Shown: positions 1 through 8,921, counted from the first letter of the stretch. The stretch is 37,647 nucleotides of DNA from Comamonadaceae bacterium (GCA_947475685.1 CANJNC010000036.1:1-37647), one strand, 5' to 3'. Made by a program: numbers and translations. Notes: generated from the sequence alone by a model not told the origin.

Positions 1-1221
1 AACAACGACGGTTGTGCCATTGCTCGCAGCAACGAGGCCAAAGCACTTGGCGTGGCAATGGGTGCGCCTTGGTTCAAAGTGCAACATTTACAAGAAAGCG
101 CTGGCTTGGTCGCTTTGTCGGCCAACTTCACGCTCTACGGCGACATCAGTCAACGCATGATGACCATTGCAAGCGGCTTAGGGCCCAGCCAAGAGGTCTA
201 CTCCATTGACGAGAGCTTTGTCGGCCTTCAAGGCGTGCGCGGCAATCTGATCAAAAGAGCACACACCATGCGCGAGCGCATCTTGCAGTGGATTGGCATT
301 CCCACTTGCATTGGCATGGGTGCCACCAAAACACTGGCCAAACTGGCCAATCACATCGCAAAAACTGCTGAGCGCAAGCCAGGCCTGTATCCAAAGGAGC
401 TTGCGCAGGTGTGTCACTTGGAAAGCTTGAGCACCAATGAACTGAAAGCCCTCTTTCAACGCACCGATGTCTGCGAGGTCTGGGGGGTTGGGCGACGCAT
501 CGAGACACAACTCAAAGCCTTGGGCATTGAAAGCGTCTGGGACTTGCAGCAAGCGTCCATCAGTGCGTTGCGCGCGCGCTTTGGGGTGGTCATGGAGCGC
601 ACCGTACGTGAGCTACAAGGACAGGCCTGCATCGACTTGGAAGAATGGCCCGCTGCTAAAAAAGAAATCGCCTGCACACGCAGTTTTGGGCAAGCGGTGG
701 TGAGCTTGGAGCCCTTGATTCAAGCCGTCTCAGAGTTTGCCTCGCGGGCTGCAGAGAAGTTAAGGCACCAACACAGTCAGGCCGCACAAGTCCTGGTCTT
801 CATCAGAACAAGCCCCTTTCGATCAGGGCCTCAGTACAGTCAAAGTGTCACCATCCCGCTCGTGCGCCCCAGTGCAGACACAAGCACCTTGGTACAAACG
901 GCCGTCTTGGGGCTCAGGCTCATCTATCAAGCGGGATATTCATTCGCCAAAGCCGGCGTGATGCTGATGGACTTGAGTGATGAAGGGCTTGAGCAAGGCG
1001 AGCTGGCACTTGGAGACGAAGTACGTGAGCACACACAGCCCGCACACTGCGCACAACTCATGCAAGCGCTAGACAAGCTCAATCAACGCTATGGGCGTGG
1101 CACCCTAAGCGTCGCAAGCAGTGGCATCACCACCCAACACAAAATCTGGTCCATGAGGCAAGAACGGCTCACACCTCGCTACACCACCGCTTGGGCCGAC
1201 ATGCCCATCGCTCGAGCTTAA
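1..1221 (+). CDS. umuC: DNA polymerase V catalytic subunit UmuC, 5'-truncated by window edge
   Basis: Y-family translesion polymerase subunit, which copies past DNA lesions during the SOS response together with UmuD'. The reading frame is open from base 1 and begins with NNDGCAIARS, which matches about residue 32 of E. coli UmuC, so roughly 31 residues lie outside the window. The catalytic motif VYSIDESF (bases about 199-222) carries the metal-binding Asp-Glu pair. A helix-hairpin-helix-like stretch (VWGVGRRIETQLKALG) follows, then the little-finger domain, and the family-typical C-terminus LTPRYTTAWADMP. No frameshift or stop is seen, so the visible part looks functional. A GTG at base 52 is internal and is not the start. 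The gene converges on tadA, 54 bp away. A umuD partner, if present, would lie upstream of the window. Confidence 0.95.
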   Translation, partial: NNDGCAIARSNEAKALGVAMGAPWFKVQHLQESAGLVALSANFTLYGDISQRMMTIASGLGPSQEVYSIDESFVGLQGVRGNLIKRAHTMRERILQWIGIPTCIGMGATKTLAKLANHIAKTAERKPGLYPKELAQVCHLESLSTNELKALFQRTDVCEVWGVGRRIETQLKALGIESVWDLQQASISALRARFGVVMERTVRELQGQACIDLEEWPAAKKEIACTRSFGQAVVSLEPLIQAVSEFASRAAEKLRHQHSQAAQVLVFIRTSPFRSGPQYSQSVTIPLVRPSADTSTLVQTAVLGLRLIYQAGYSFAKAGVMLMDLSDEGLEQGELALGDEVREHTQPAHCAQLMQALDKLNQRYGRGTLSVASSGITTQHKIWSMRQERLTPRYTTAWADMPIARA

Positions 1222-1275
1222 GACAAAAAGGAACCACCATGCTCATCGCCCTCTTCTTGGCCATGGCCCAAAAAA

Positions 1276-2739
1276 TCAAGCGCTGAGAGTGCGAACAGGG
1301 GCGCTCAGGAATTGGCCCAATTGCTCAAAACACGCCGCACTCAAAAAATCCCTGTCCTGCAAAGCCTCGCTTTGGGGAAACCGCGACAAGAGCACATCTA
1401 CAGAGTCAAAACCGAGTGACTCGCTTGCCACGAGTGAGCACGGCTTGGAGTTCATCAACACCGATTGAGCCAAGAACTGCGGTGAAAGATGCGCAAGCAA
1501 ATCCGTCATCTCTAGCCCAACGCTTGCCAACGCTTCTTCAAGGCTTGGAAACAACTCATCAAAGGCCCCAAACACATGGCGTTCAAAGGCTTGCTCAAAA
1601 GGGTTGGACAAGGCCGTTAATTGCGTTTCAAACAACGCGTGCGACAAGTCAGCGAAGTGAGGCTGAAGGTGTTGAATGCGCAAACCCTTTTTGAGCCAGT
1701 CGCCCAAACGCGCATAAAGACCCTGAGGCGCAAGGGCTCTTTTGTCTTTCAAGCAAGGGTTCAAAGCAAGCACCGACACAATTCGGTGAGGCTGCATCGC
1801 CTTTAAGACCAAGGCCCAAACAATGGAGGCGTCATGGGTGATCAAACCAATCTCTTGCAAATCTTTCGCATCCATCCACTCTATCAAGGACCTCATGGCC
1901 AAGGCGAAATCATAGGCCTGAGATTTCTTGAAACGATCACTGCCACCATAGCCAATCATGTCAGGCGCGAAAACGTTCGCACCACCTTCGCACAGGCTTG
2001 GGGCAATGGGATCAAAGACGTTTGAGCAGGTGTTGACACCATGCAAGCACACATAGCTCTTCAAAGCGACATCGCTTTTAGAGCGAGCGTGCAAGTAGTG
2101 AAGTCGCATGCCTGGCAAAGCGTTCAACACCAGGTAAGAGGAGTTGCACGACAAGGCGTGAAAGCCAGGCATGTTTTCAATCGGTTTTCGAATGGCATCT
2201 TCACGCAAAAAAGCCTTCAACGCATGGGTGTCTTGACGCTGCAGGTGTCTTTGCGCTTTAAAAAAATCTTGTAGCAACGAGACCGACTGCGCTTTTAAAA
2301 CACCACCCCGAATCTGCGCATGAGGGTTCAACTGTGGATTGGCAAAAAGATTGGTCACAGACCCCGCAACGCCTGACTTGGCGTCCGAAGCGGCGTAAAT
2401 CACCTCACGCACACGGGCATTGAAAATGGCTCCCGCACACATCGCGCAAGGCTCCAAGGTCACATACAGGGTGCAATCTTCAAGCCGGTAGTTGCCCAAC
2501 ACTTGCGCTGCCGCTTTAAGCACCAGAACTTCGGCATGGGCACTCGGATCACAAAGCGAAATGGGCGCATTGTGCGCCTGAGCGATCAATGCCCCACCCT
2601 TGTAGAGGGCCGCCCCTACAGGCACCTCACCTTGACCGGCTGCGAGTTGAGCTTGCTGCAAAGCCACACGCATCCTCACCTCATCGATGGCCTCTTGATC
2701 GAGCAAGTTCAAAGAGCGGTGAGAGAACTCGTGCGTCAT
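1276..2739 (-). CDS. tadA: tRNA adenosine(34) deaminase TadA fused to an alpha/beta-hydrolase domain
   Basis: Residues 1 to about 165 form a cytidine/deoxycytidylate-deaminase fold. The zinc and catalytic signature is H68-A-E70 plus PCAMC with C98 and C101. This is the TadA pattern for converting A34 to inosine in tRNA-Arg(ACG). TadA alone is usually about 150-170 residues, but this protein has 487. From about residue 210 a second domain resembles alpha/beta hydrolases: an oxyanion-region motif (CLHGVNTCS), then APDMIGYGGSD, then a nucleophile-elbow-like ITHDAS in which Asp sits where Ser is more usual, as in haloalkane dehalogenases. The frame is continuous, so this is a genuine fusion in the DNA and not two adjacent genes. 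The start ATG gives a normal TadA N-terminus. It lies 42 bp downstream of the PaiB-like gene on the same strand, suggesting one operon. The deaminase call is firm; the activity of the second domain is unknown. Confidence 0.9.
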   Translation of the reverse strand: MTHEFSHRSLNLLDQEAIDEVRMRVALQQAQLAAGQGEVPVGAALYKGGALIAQAHNAPISLCDPSAHAEVLVLKAAAQVLGNYRLEDCTLYVTLEPCAMCAGAIFNARVREVIYAASDAKSGVAGSVTNLFANPQLNPHAQIRGGVLKAQSVSLLQDFFKAQRHLQRQDTHALKAFLREDAIRKPIENMPGFHALSCNSSYLVLNALPGMRLHYLHARSKSDVALKSYVCLHGVNTCSNVFDPIAPSLCEGGANVFAPDMIGYGGSDRFKKSQAYDFALAMRSLIEWMDAKDLQEIGLITHDASIVWALVLKAMQPHRIVSVLALNPCLKDKRALAPQGLYARLGDWLKKGLRIQHLQPHFADLSHALFETQLTALSNPFEQAFERHVFGAFDELFPSLEEALASVGLEMTDLLAHLSPQFLAQSVLMNSKPCSLVASESLGFDSVDVLLSRFPQSEALQDRDFLSAACFEQLGQFLSAPVRTLSA

Positions 2740-2781
2740 GCGAGGTCAAACATAAGATTGGAAAAAAAACAAACCACTGTC

Positions 2782-3429
2782 TCAAGGCTCATCGACCATA
2801 CCCAGGCGAGACATCCAACGGGCCAAAGACTGCATGCTCTCATTGCCTTGAGAATATTGCTCAAACATGGCTTGATGCGCCTCGGGGCGGTGTTGATTCA
2901 ACTTTAACTTGAGTTGTCGGTGAGAAATTGGCATCCTAAACCCAATGATGGCCGATAGCATTTTTTGCTGATAGTCTTCAGACAATCCTCGCCACTGTGC
3001 GGCATAAGAGGGTTCGTGATCGGCAATGAGTTGCTTGAGCAATTGGTCTTTGGTCTGCGGTTCATCCAAAAATTCAAGCTCTCCTTGCACATGCAAGGTC
3101 AAATAATTCCACGTGGGCACCCGCACCAAGTCGGGATAAACCGAAGGCGACATGTAGGCATTGGGGCCCGTAAAAATCGCCAAGGCTTGGGGCTTGGATT
3201 GAAGGGCCTGGACTTGCGGATTGATGCGAGCGAAATGTCCCCAAAGCACCCACTGCTCACCACGCTCGTCCAAAACCTCACACTTCAAGGGCAAATGTGA
3301 CACCAAGGGCGCGCCAGTGTCTGAGGTGCTGACCACCAAAGCCAAGGGGTGCTCGCGCATGAGCGTCTTGGCATGCTCGGGGGTTTTGTCATCAAAGGGT
3401 GGGGGCAAATAGATGGAATCGCTCAGCAT
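2782..3429 (-). CDS. PaiB-family FMN-binding negative transcriptional regulator
   Basis: A 215-residue protein of the PaiB/FMN-binding split-barrel family, whose Bacillus member represses sporulation and protease genes. Seen here: N-terminal LPPPFDDKTPEHAKTLM, the central signature GPNAYMSPSVYPD followed by VPTWNY, and the C-terminal run GFRMPISHRQLKLKLNQ with HRPEAH, all in family order and at family length. The reading frame extends upstream to 3687, but that extra stretch (Gly/Trp/Arg-rich) does not resemble the family. The ATG at 3429, directly before LSDSIYLPPP, is therefore chosen. It is probably cotranscribed with tadA downstream. What it regulates, or whether it is instead a flavin enzyme, cannot be told from sequence. 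Confidence 0.85.
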   Translation of the reverse strand: MLSDSIYLPPPFDDKTPEHAKTLMREHPLALVVSTSDTGAPLVSHLPLKCEVLDERGEQWVLWGHFARINPQVQALQSKPQALAIFTGPNAYMSPSVYPDLVRVPTWNYLTLHVQGELEFLDEPQTKDQLLKQLIADHEPSYAAQWRGLSEDYQQKMLSAIIGFRMPISHRQLKLKLNQHRPEAHQAMFEQYSQGNESMQSLARWMSRLGMVDEP

Positions 3430-3506
3430 CGCTTTTTTCTGAAAAAAATAAAACCAACACAGCCTGTATCTTAACGAAAGAATACTTCTTTTAAAGTCAT
3501 TGGCGC

Positions 3507-3704
3507 TTAACCACCAAATTTTTTCAACGCCTCTTGGTCCACCACGTCCCAACCCGCGGAACGCTTGACAGGCCCATCGGTGTGAGCCAGGCCCAAGAGC
3601 ACCCACAAGACTTTCCAATGACTTTGAAGAACCAAGCGAGTCCCTTTGCACAAGAGCATCAACAAAACCCATAAACCCCCTACCCAAAACCGCACAAACT
3701 TCAT
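3507..3704 (-). CDS. small membrane protein downstream of the coupling-protein-like ATPase
   Basis: A 65-residue protein not recognised as a known family. It holds a strong hydrophobic helix near the N-terminus (about residues 3-19, FVRFWVGGLWVLLMLL) and a second shorter one (about 31-40, WKVLWVLLGL), then a polar tail ending EALKKFGG. The ATG at 3704 is chosen over one at 3725 because GAGG lies 8 bases upstream of it. The gene starts 39 bp after the stop of the large ATPase gene on the same strand, so the two are likely cotranscribed. Since that ATPase lacks a clear membrane anchor, this peptide could supply one; that is inference from position only. Confidence 0.55.
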   Translation of the reverse strand: MKFVRFWVGGLWVLLMLLCKGTRLVLQSHWKVLWVLLGLAHTDGPVKRSAGWDVVDQEALKKFGG

Positions 3705-3743
3705 GAAATCAGCCTCAAGCACCATGGATCGCTTTGATTTTTT

Positions 3744-5720
3744 TTAAGCATGGGGATGCAAACCACCAAGATTTTGAAACTTGGCACGGCGAAGCTCCTC
3801 TTGGGCAAGACCCAAGCGCTGCTCAGCACAGACTCGCTCACTGAGGAATTGCTCGTATTTTTTATAAAAGAACAAGCCCTCTTGCGCGCGCGCATGGCCG
3901 TCTTTGGGTGAGCTTGAGTCAGTGGACTTTAAAAATTCCAGCCCGCGACTTTTGGGCTTGAATGTGCTTGCAGGGCGTTGGATCACGACCTCCCCAAGCT
4001 CACGCCTCATGTGAGGTAAAAAACTCAACTTCGGAATGCGCAAATCATACAACTGCGTGGCACCATGTAAAAGCACGGCTTGGCCCACGTCAAGTCTGGC
4101 CAAACGCTCCACCGACAACCTGTACTCCTCTCGCTCTCGGCGGGTGTGTGTTTGTGAAAGCGATTGAGCGGCTTTGGAGTCCCAAGCCAATCCTAAGAAA
4201 TCAAATGCCTTTGAGCGCGAATGCTGCGTGGACACACTGGTCTCAAAAACACGATGTCGCCCAATCATCTCAGCCCAGGCCTTGGCGGTTTGCGGATCCG
4301 AGGGCTTAAAGAGGAGCTTGTTGTACGTATTGCCTAAAATGGTGCTCAAAAAAGAGGGGCCCAACTCCTGCACACTGGCGTGCTCTTGAAAACCCACTCC
4401 CAAGGCAATGTGTGCGCTTCGAGCTTGCTGAAAGGGCGTGGCCAAAGCGTTGGCACTGCCGTAACTTGCCACCTCATCCAACCAGATCAAAAAAGGTGGA
4501 TCGGGCCTTGACGCTTTGGGCAAGGCTTGCAACTTGGCAACTGCACAGCGCAAGTCACCAAGTAAAATTTTGCCAAAGTTTTGCGCCGACAAATGCTGCC
4601 CCATGGTGGGCAGCGCGCAATACATCAGTTGTCCTTGCCTCATGCCCTCAAAAAGATCCACCTCTGAGTGGTAGGTGTTGGTCACCTCCCCACATGAACC
4701 CGAACCGTAGACGAACAAGCGCCCAGCAACTCCTCCAAACAAATCCCTTAATTTTCGGGTGTCGATTTGCGTCTTTCCATTCAAGGGGTGTGAACTTTTA
4801 CAGGACTCTAAAAACAACTTAAACGATGCAATGCTTGGATCATGCTGATGAGAGCGCACATGCAAACATGCATTGATTTTTTCATCCAACTCCAACAAGG
4901 CTTTGGGGTGGGTGAGCAAAATAGCCAAGTCCATGCAGTTGTAAGCCAGCCCCAGCCATTGAATGGCACCAATCACACAGATCAAACCTTGATTGGCCGC
5001 TTGTTTGTAATAATCCGACCCCGCGTTGGACTGCGTACTTGGAAGGGTCGATAAAATCCGAGACGCCACCTGATCAGGGCTGCCTTGGGCAATGAAGTTG
5101 TAGGTGTTTGAAAGCTTGGGGTTCGCTGGATTCACAATGCGCACATCGCTTTCTCGACCAAGCCATTTGGCCAAGTGAAAAAACATCTCCATGTTCTCGG
5201 GGTCGAGTTTGCCATCCACCCACAGCACACCACCGCCCATTGAAATTTGCTGGGCCATCAACAATGTGGACGAGACGGTCTTGCCCACACCCGTCATCCC
5301 CGCTGCCAAAAAGTGTCTGCACAAGTGTTCGCCTGACAATTGAATGGGCGTGCCTTTGTCAAGCGTATAGCCCATGAGGTAAGCATGCGGGTTGTGCGCT
5401 GAGGGTGTCCAAATGGGAGGCTCAGCACTTTGCAATCCCAGCTCAGAAGAAAAGAGGCCAGGCCACTTTAAATGCGCCAAAAAAGACTTGCAGCTCGCGC
5501 TCGCTCCCCATGCACTGAGCGCGATGGACAAAGCATCCCACAAAGCAGCGTCCTCCCCCATGCCTGCAGCACTCAAGGTCCAACCCAAGCCCATTAACCC
5601 AAGGGCCCTTGCCTGCTTTGTCCCCTGAGGAAACTCGCTCAAGAGCTCCATCAGCCCATGGGCATGCAACCACTGCTGCAGCTTGACTCGGTCTTGCTGA
5701 AGCGCTTCATATTCGTTCAT
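3744..5720 (-). CDS. orphan type IV coupling protein-like ATPase (TraD/TraG/VirD4 superfamily)
   Basis: A 658-residue P-loop ATPase of the type that feeds DNA-relaxase complexes into conjugative type IV secretion channels. The Walker A motif GMTGVGKT is at residues 141-148, followed by a strand reading GGGVLWVDGKLDPEN, and the Walker B motif LIWLDE is at 411-416. The arrangement of a lead-in domain, P-loop, long helical insert and late Walker B fits TraD/VirD4 proteins. The N-terminus lacks the usual two clear transmembrane helices; only moderately apolar stretches at about 38-54 and 60-75 are seen. The Lys/Arg-rich C-terminal 90 residues may be a substrate-recognition tail. No relaxase, pilus or other mating-pair gene is nearby, so the gene is orphaned in this window. 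Alternatives are an FtsK/HerA-like translocase with a non-conjugative role or an ICE remnant. Confidence 0.75.
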   Translation of the reverse strand: MNEYEALQQDRVKLQQWLHAHGLMELLSEFPQGTKQARALGLMGLGWTLSAAGMGEDAALWDALSIALSAWGASASCKSFLAHLKWPGLFSSELGLQSAEPPIWTPSAHNPHAYLMGYTLDKGTPIQLSGEHLCRHFLAAGMTGVGKTVSSTLLMAQQISMGGGVLWVDGKLDPENMEMFFHLAKWLGRESDVRIVNPANPKLSNTYNFIAQGSPDQVASRILSTLPSTQSNAGSDYYKQAANQGLICVIGAIQWLGLAYNCMDLAILLTHPKALLELDEKINACLHVRSHQHDPSIASFKLFLESCKSSHPLNGKTQIDTRKLRDLFGGVAGRLFVYGSGSCGEVTNTYHSEVDLFEGMRQGQLMYCALPTMGQHLSAQNFGKILLGDLRCAVAKLQALPKASRPDPPFLIWLDEVASYGSANALATPFQQARSAHIALGVGFQEHASVQELGPSFLSTILGNTYNKLLFKPSDPQTAKAWAEMIGRHRVFETSVSTQHSRSKAFDFLGLAWDSKAAQSLSQTHTRREREEYRLSVERLARLDVGQAVLLHGATQLYDLRIPKLSFLPHMRRELGEVVIQRPASTFKPKSRGLEFLKSTDSSSPKDGHARAQEGLFFYKKYEQFLSERVCAEQRLGLAQEELRRAKFQNLGGLHPHA

Positions 5721-5927
5721 GTGGGTCTCCCTTGGCGTTCACTGTGCATCTACACCCTGCTCTTGTATTCAAACAGGCACTTTGAATGCTATAGCAAGCA
5801 TTGCATGGGTTTTTAAGAAAAAAAATGGTTTTTTCAATGGATTTCAATGTCCTCAAAACCCATGCAGCCGTGACACGTGAATGTTTTAGAATAACCAAGT
5901 CACATTGACTCAGGGATCTCAGCCAGC

Positions 5928-6362
5928 ATGCAACACAAAACCGTTAAATACGAATACACCATCAGCTTTGGGGATTGCGATCCTGCTGGCATTGTCTTTT
6001 ACCCGAATTACTCTAGATGGATGGACGCCTCCTCGGTCAACTTCTTTCAAAGCTGTGGCCTGCCAACTTGGCGAGAAATGAAAAAAACCAATGGTATTTT
6101 GGGTACACCTCTTTTAGAGATTCACACCAAATTCAATCAACCCGCCACCTATGGACAAACGCTTCAGATCTATACGAGCGTGTCTGAGTGGAGAGCCAAA
6201 GTATTCATTCACAAGCATGTGGTGATGCGAGAAAAGGACTTGATTTGCGAGGGCGAGGAGACGCGTGTGTTTTGTATCCAACACCCGGAGGATCCCAACA
6301 AGATCAAAGCCATTGAAATCCCTGAAGAGTTCAAACGGCTGTGTGAGTTTGAATCCCCTTGA
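5928..6362 (+). CDS. 4-hydroxybenzoyl-CoA thioesterase-type acyl-CoA thioesterase
   Basis: A 144-residue single hotdog-fold enzyme. FGDCDPAGIVFYPNY at residues 14-28 closely matches the active-site segment of the Pseudomonas 4-hydroxybenzoyl-CoA thioesterase, with the catalytic Asp at D18. The following RWMDASSVNFFQSCGLP and the C-terminal IKAIEIPEEFKRLCE also track that enzyme along its whole length. The predicted reaction is hydrolysis of an aromatic acyl-CoA to the free acid plus CoA in the cytoplasm. It is monocistronic as far as seen: divergent from the ATPase gene and convergent with the Spy-like gene. The aryl-CoA ligase at 28-29.7 kb could make a substrate, but this is inference. Confidence 0.85.
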   Translation: MQHKTVKYEYTISFGDCDPAGIVFYPNYSRWMDASSVNFFQSCGLPTWREMKKTNGILGTPLLEIHTKFNQPATYGQTLQIYTSVSEWRAKVFIHKHVVMREKDLICEGEETRVFCIQHPEDPNKIKAIEIPEEFKRLCEFESP

Positions 6363-6386
6363 GTCTTGGGTACTGGCTCCAAGACT
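6362..6386 (+). terminator. hairpin directly after the thioesterase stop
   Basis: Perfect 8-bp inverted repeat AGTCTTGG / CCAAGACT with a 9-nt loop, starting on the last base of the thioesterase stop codon. No real U-run follows, only TTTC. It may be a weak or Rho-assisted terminator, or an RNA 3'-end stabiliser. Confidence 0.4.
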
Positions 6387-6473
6387 TTCACGGCGTCAAT
6401 GGCTCACCCTGCCTAGCTTGGAGCCTTTAGAGCCCATCCAAGGTCAATGCCAAGCGGGCTCTGCTCAGAGATG

Positions 6474-7070
6474 TTAAATGGGGGGATGCATCCCGCCTCG
6501 CTCGCGCATCGCGGGCCTTTGATGCTTGAGCGTCCATTGATCAAATGACTTTTGCTGCTCCACACTGAGTTGTGCATAAAAGACCTTCATGGCCTCCAAG
6601 TGCGCTTTCATCTTTGAGAGCATTTGATCGTGATGTGCTTCTTGTAAGTCCATCATCTTTTGTACCCTCTGGGGTGCCGGCAATTGGGTCAACTCTCTCA
6701 TTTGGACCCTGTCCAAGGTCGGTTTTTGCGGGGCCATGGAACGCACCGATTGCGTGAAGTGGTCCCACAAGGGTTCTTGAGCGGGCGACAAATTCAAAAG
6801 CTGTTTGAATTGCGCATGCTTTTTTTCAAATCGTGCAATTTGCCTATCGTTCATCTTTTGAACCACCTCACCCACGGGAAAGTGTTCATCTTTAGGCTCT
6901 GCGCTGAGCGCGTTCATCACCACTGCTGGCGCAGCAGAGGTGGTTTGCTCATTAGACTGGGCCTGAGCACACAAGCATAACAAAAGAGCGCCTACCATGA
7001 AGGTCGACACAAAAGGACGGGTCATCGCTTTCGTGCATCTTGGAGATGTGCTTGTATCAACCGAACTCAT
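6474..7070 (-). CDS. Spy/CpxP-like periplasmic protein (LTxxQ family)
   Basis: A 198-residue predicted exported protein. A hydrophobic signal segment (FMVGALLLCLCAQAQS, about residues 24-39) is preceded by Arg/Lys, with likely cleavage after AQA. The mature part is helical, Gln/Met/Lys-rich, and has two LTxxQ-like motifs, NLSPAQ and QLSVEQQ. This is the signature of Spy/CpxP periplasmic chaperones and stress sensors. The start at 7070 is supported by AGGAG six bases upstream, although the N-terminus is longer than usual; an internal ATG at 7025 lacks a good ribosome-binding site. It is divergent from the amidohydrolase gene and apparently monocistronic. No CpxRA-like genes are adjacent. Confidence 0.75.
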   Translation of the reverse strand: MSSVDTSTSPRCTKAMTRPFVSTFMVGALLLCLCAQAQSNEQTTSAAPAVVMNALSAEPKDEHFPVGEVVQKMNDRQIARFEKKHAQFKQLLNLSPAQEPLWDHFTQSVRSMAPQKPTLDRVQMRELTQLPAPQRVQKMMDLQEAHHDQMLSKMKAHLEAMKVFYAQLSVEQQKSFDQWTLKHQRPAMRERGGMHPPI

Positions 7071-7346
7071 ATCAAACTCCTATTTTCATACCACGCCAAA
7101 AACAAAAGAGACTTTAAGGCTCTCATGTAAGGGCCTTGTCATTTTGAGCCATATTGATGTAAAGATTGCAACAAAAACGCATGGCATAGGAAACTGTCTC
7201 ACGCAAATTTAAGCCAAAACCTAGTTTTTACCCTTGGTTGGGGGGGAGATTTTTCGCAAACTTCTACTCTAAAATAGTTTTAAAGAACTGCACTCGTCAA
7301 CGACTTCAGCCCACCTTCTGCCAAAGAACGAAAGTATTTCAAAACC

Positions 7347-8702
7347 ATGACGCAAACACTCATTCAAAATGCCACCCTTTTGACCATGGATCCCAAACTG
7401 GGCGAACTCGAGCATGCGGACTTGATCTATGAAGGAGAAAGCATTGTCCAAATTGGCCACAATTTAGACACTAAAAAAGCCAGCAAGGTGATTGATGCAA
7501 CTGGGAAAATACTGATCCCTGGACTGGTCAACGCCCACATGCACACTTGGCAAACGGCCTTAAGGGGTGTCACCAGCAACTGGACCATTTTGGAGTACTT
7601 TGCCAATATGCATGCTGGCCTGGCCACGAACTTTCAACCCGATGATGTGTATATCGCCACTCTCATGGGTGCGCTCAATCAAATCAACTGCGGCACGACC
7701 ACTCTAGGTGACTGGTGCCACAACAACCCCACCCCAGCGCATACGGACCGAGCCATTGACGCCCTGATGGCAGCCAACATCAGGGCCATTTTCTTTCACG
7801 GCTCTCCCAAGCCTGACCCCAAACCGGGTCAAAAACATTTCAGCGAAATTCCCCATCCTCGCGCTGAGGTAGAAAGACTCTTGAAGACACGCTTTAAAAA
7901 TCCGAGTCTGGTCTCCTTGGGTCTTGCAATCTTAGGCCCGCATTACTCCACCTATGAAGTGGCTGTTCATGACTTTGAGTTGGCTCGGGAGTTCAAGCTC
8001 ATTGCAAGCATGCACTGCGCAGGCGCTGCAGCAAAAACACCCGACGGCTGGGAGAGACTGGTCAAGGCGGGCTTGATGGGCAACAACAACAATATTGTCC
8101 ACGGCAACAATTTGACCGATGCACAATTAAAGATGATGATCGACTTGGGCGTGACATTTTCCCTCACCCCTGAGACTGAAATGACCCAAGGTCACGGCAT
8201 GGCCATTACCGGCAGACTCTTGCAACTCGGGGCAGCCCCCTCCTTGGGCGTTGATTTGGAATCGAGCATCTCGGGTGACATGTTCAGCGTTGCTCGCTTT
8301 GCACTTGGCACACAAAGGGCTTTGGACAATGCGCGCTCCAAAGACACCCAACAAAAGCTACCCGATACCTCGACCATTTATTGCAAACAAGCCTTGGAAT
8401 GGATCACCATCAAAGGAGCGCAGGCCTTGAATTTAGACGACAAGATCGGAAGCCTTACAGTCGGCAAGCAAGCCGATATGGTCTTGATCAACGCCGACGA
8501 TTTGAACATGTCTCCAGTGCATGACCCCATCAGCTCAGTGGTCATGCAAACGAGTTTGGCCAATATCGACACCGTGATCATTGCAGGGCAAACCCGAAAA
8601 GAACACGGACGCCTGATCTACCCCAATCTAGGCGAACTTAAAACGCAATTGTCAGACTCAGGCAGGCGTTTGATGAAAGCGCTCAAGCACCAGGCCCACT
8701 GA
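7347..8702 (+). CDS. TrzA/AtzB-class metal-dependent amidohydrolase (COG0402)
   Basis: A 451-residue cytosolic hydrolase of the amidohydrolase superfamily that removes amino or chloro groups from rings (chlorohydrolases, guanine- and cytosine-deaminase-like enzymes). The family metal ligands are visible: H64 and H66 in VNAHMHTW, H223 in SMHCAG, a His in IVHGNN at 252, and D303 in SLGVDLES. TPETEMTQGHG at about 275-284 is the substrate-loop motif of this class. The N-terminal strand IQNATLLTMD and the C-terminal KIGSLTVGKQADMVLI complete the flanking beta-sandwich domain. The substrate cannot be read from sequence; a heterocyclic or aromatic amine is plausible given the neighbouring catabolic genes. 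Confidence 0.85.
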   Translation: MTQTLIQNATLLTMDPKLGELEHADLIYEGESIVQIGHNLDTKKASKVIDATGKILIPGLVNAHMHTWQTALRGVTSNWTILEYFANMHAGLATNFQPDDVYIATLMGALNQINCGTTTLGDWCHNNPTPAHTDRAIDALMAANIRAIFFHGSPKPDPKPGQKHFSEIPHPRAEVERLLKTRFKNPSLVSLGLAILGPHYSTYEVAVHDFELAREFKLIASMHCAGAAAKTPDGWERLVKAGLMGNNNNIVHGNNLTDAQLKMMIDLGVTFSLTPETEMTQGHGMAITGRLLQLGAAPSLGVDLESSISGDMFSVARFALGTQRALDNARSKDTQQKLPDTSTIYCKQALEWITIKGAQALNLDDKIGSLTVGKQADMVLINADDLNMSPVHDPISSVVMQTSLANIDTVIIAGQTRKEHGRLIYPNLGELKTQLSDSGRRLMKALKHQAH

Positions 8703-8712
8703 TGTCGCCTGT

Positions 8713-8742
8713 CGCAAGTTTGACACGAGCGTCAGGCTTGCG
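8713..8742 (+). terminator. imperfect hairpin after the amidohydrolase gene
   Basis: CGCAAG plus TGAC pair with GTCA plus CTTGCG, with a 2x2 internal mismatch and a 6-nt loop, 11 bases after the amidohydrolase stop. There is no U-run, so termination is uncertain. A second small repeat, ACATTC / GAATGT, follows at about 8754-8770. Confidence 0.3.
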
Positions 8743-8921
8743 TCCCTTCAAGGACATTCAAATCGAATGTTTGCGCACGCGGGAGGCTGAAGCTCGCCCA
8801 CGATGGGCCTGAAATGGGGCCAACTTAACTTTAAATGCACCAACTTGGGGTGAGGGTTTTGTGATCAAACCTGTCACACTTCTTGCTTATCGATAGAAAC
8901 GATAACAATAAGGAAGACAAG

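Noticed and set aside
1239-1286. 15-codon frame with a good ribosome-binding site after umuC (MLIALFLAMAQKIKR)
   Set aside because: Too short to support as a gene and its end overlaps the convergent tadA stop; only position and ribosome site speak for it.
3430-3687. N-terminal extension of the PaiB-like frame
   Set aside because: Sequence unlike the family and rich in Gly/Trp/Arg; the internal ATG at 3429 starts the conserved part.
1-5720. A complete integrative conjugative element (umuC plus TraD-like ATPase plus distant TraI_2-like protein)
   Set aside because: No integrase, relaxase active site, pilus genes or att repeats were found, and housekeeping genes such as tadA lie in between.
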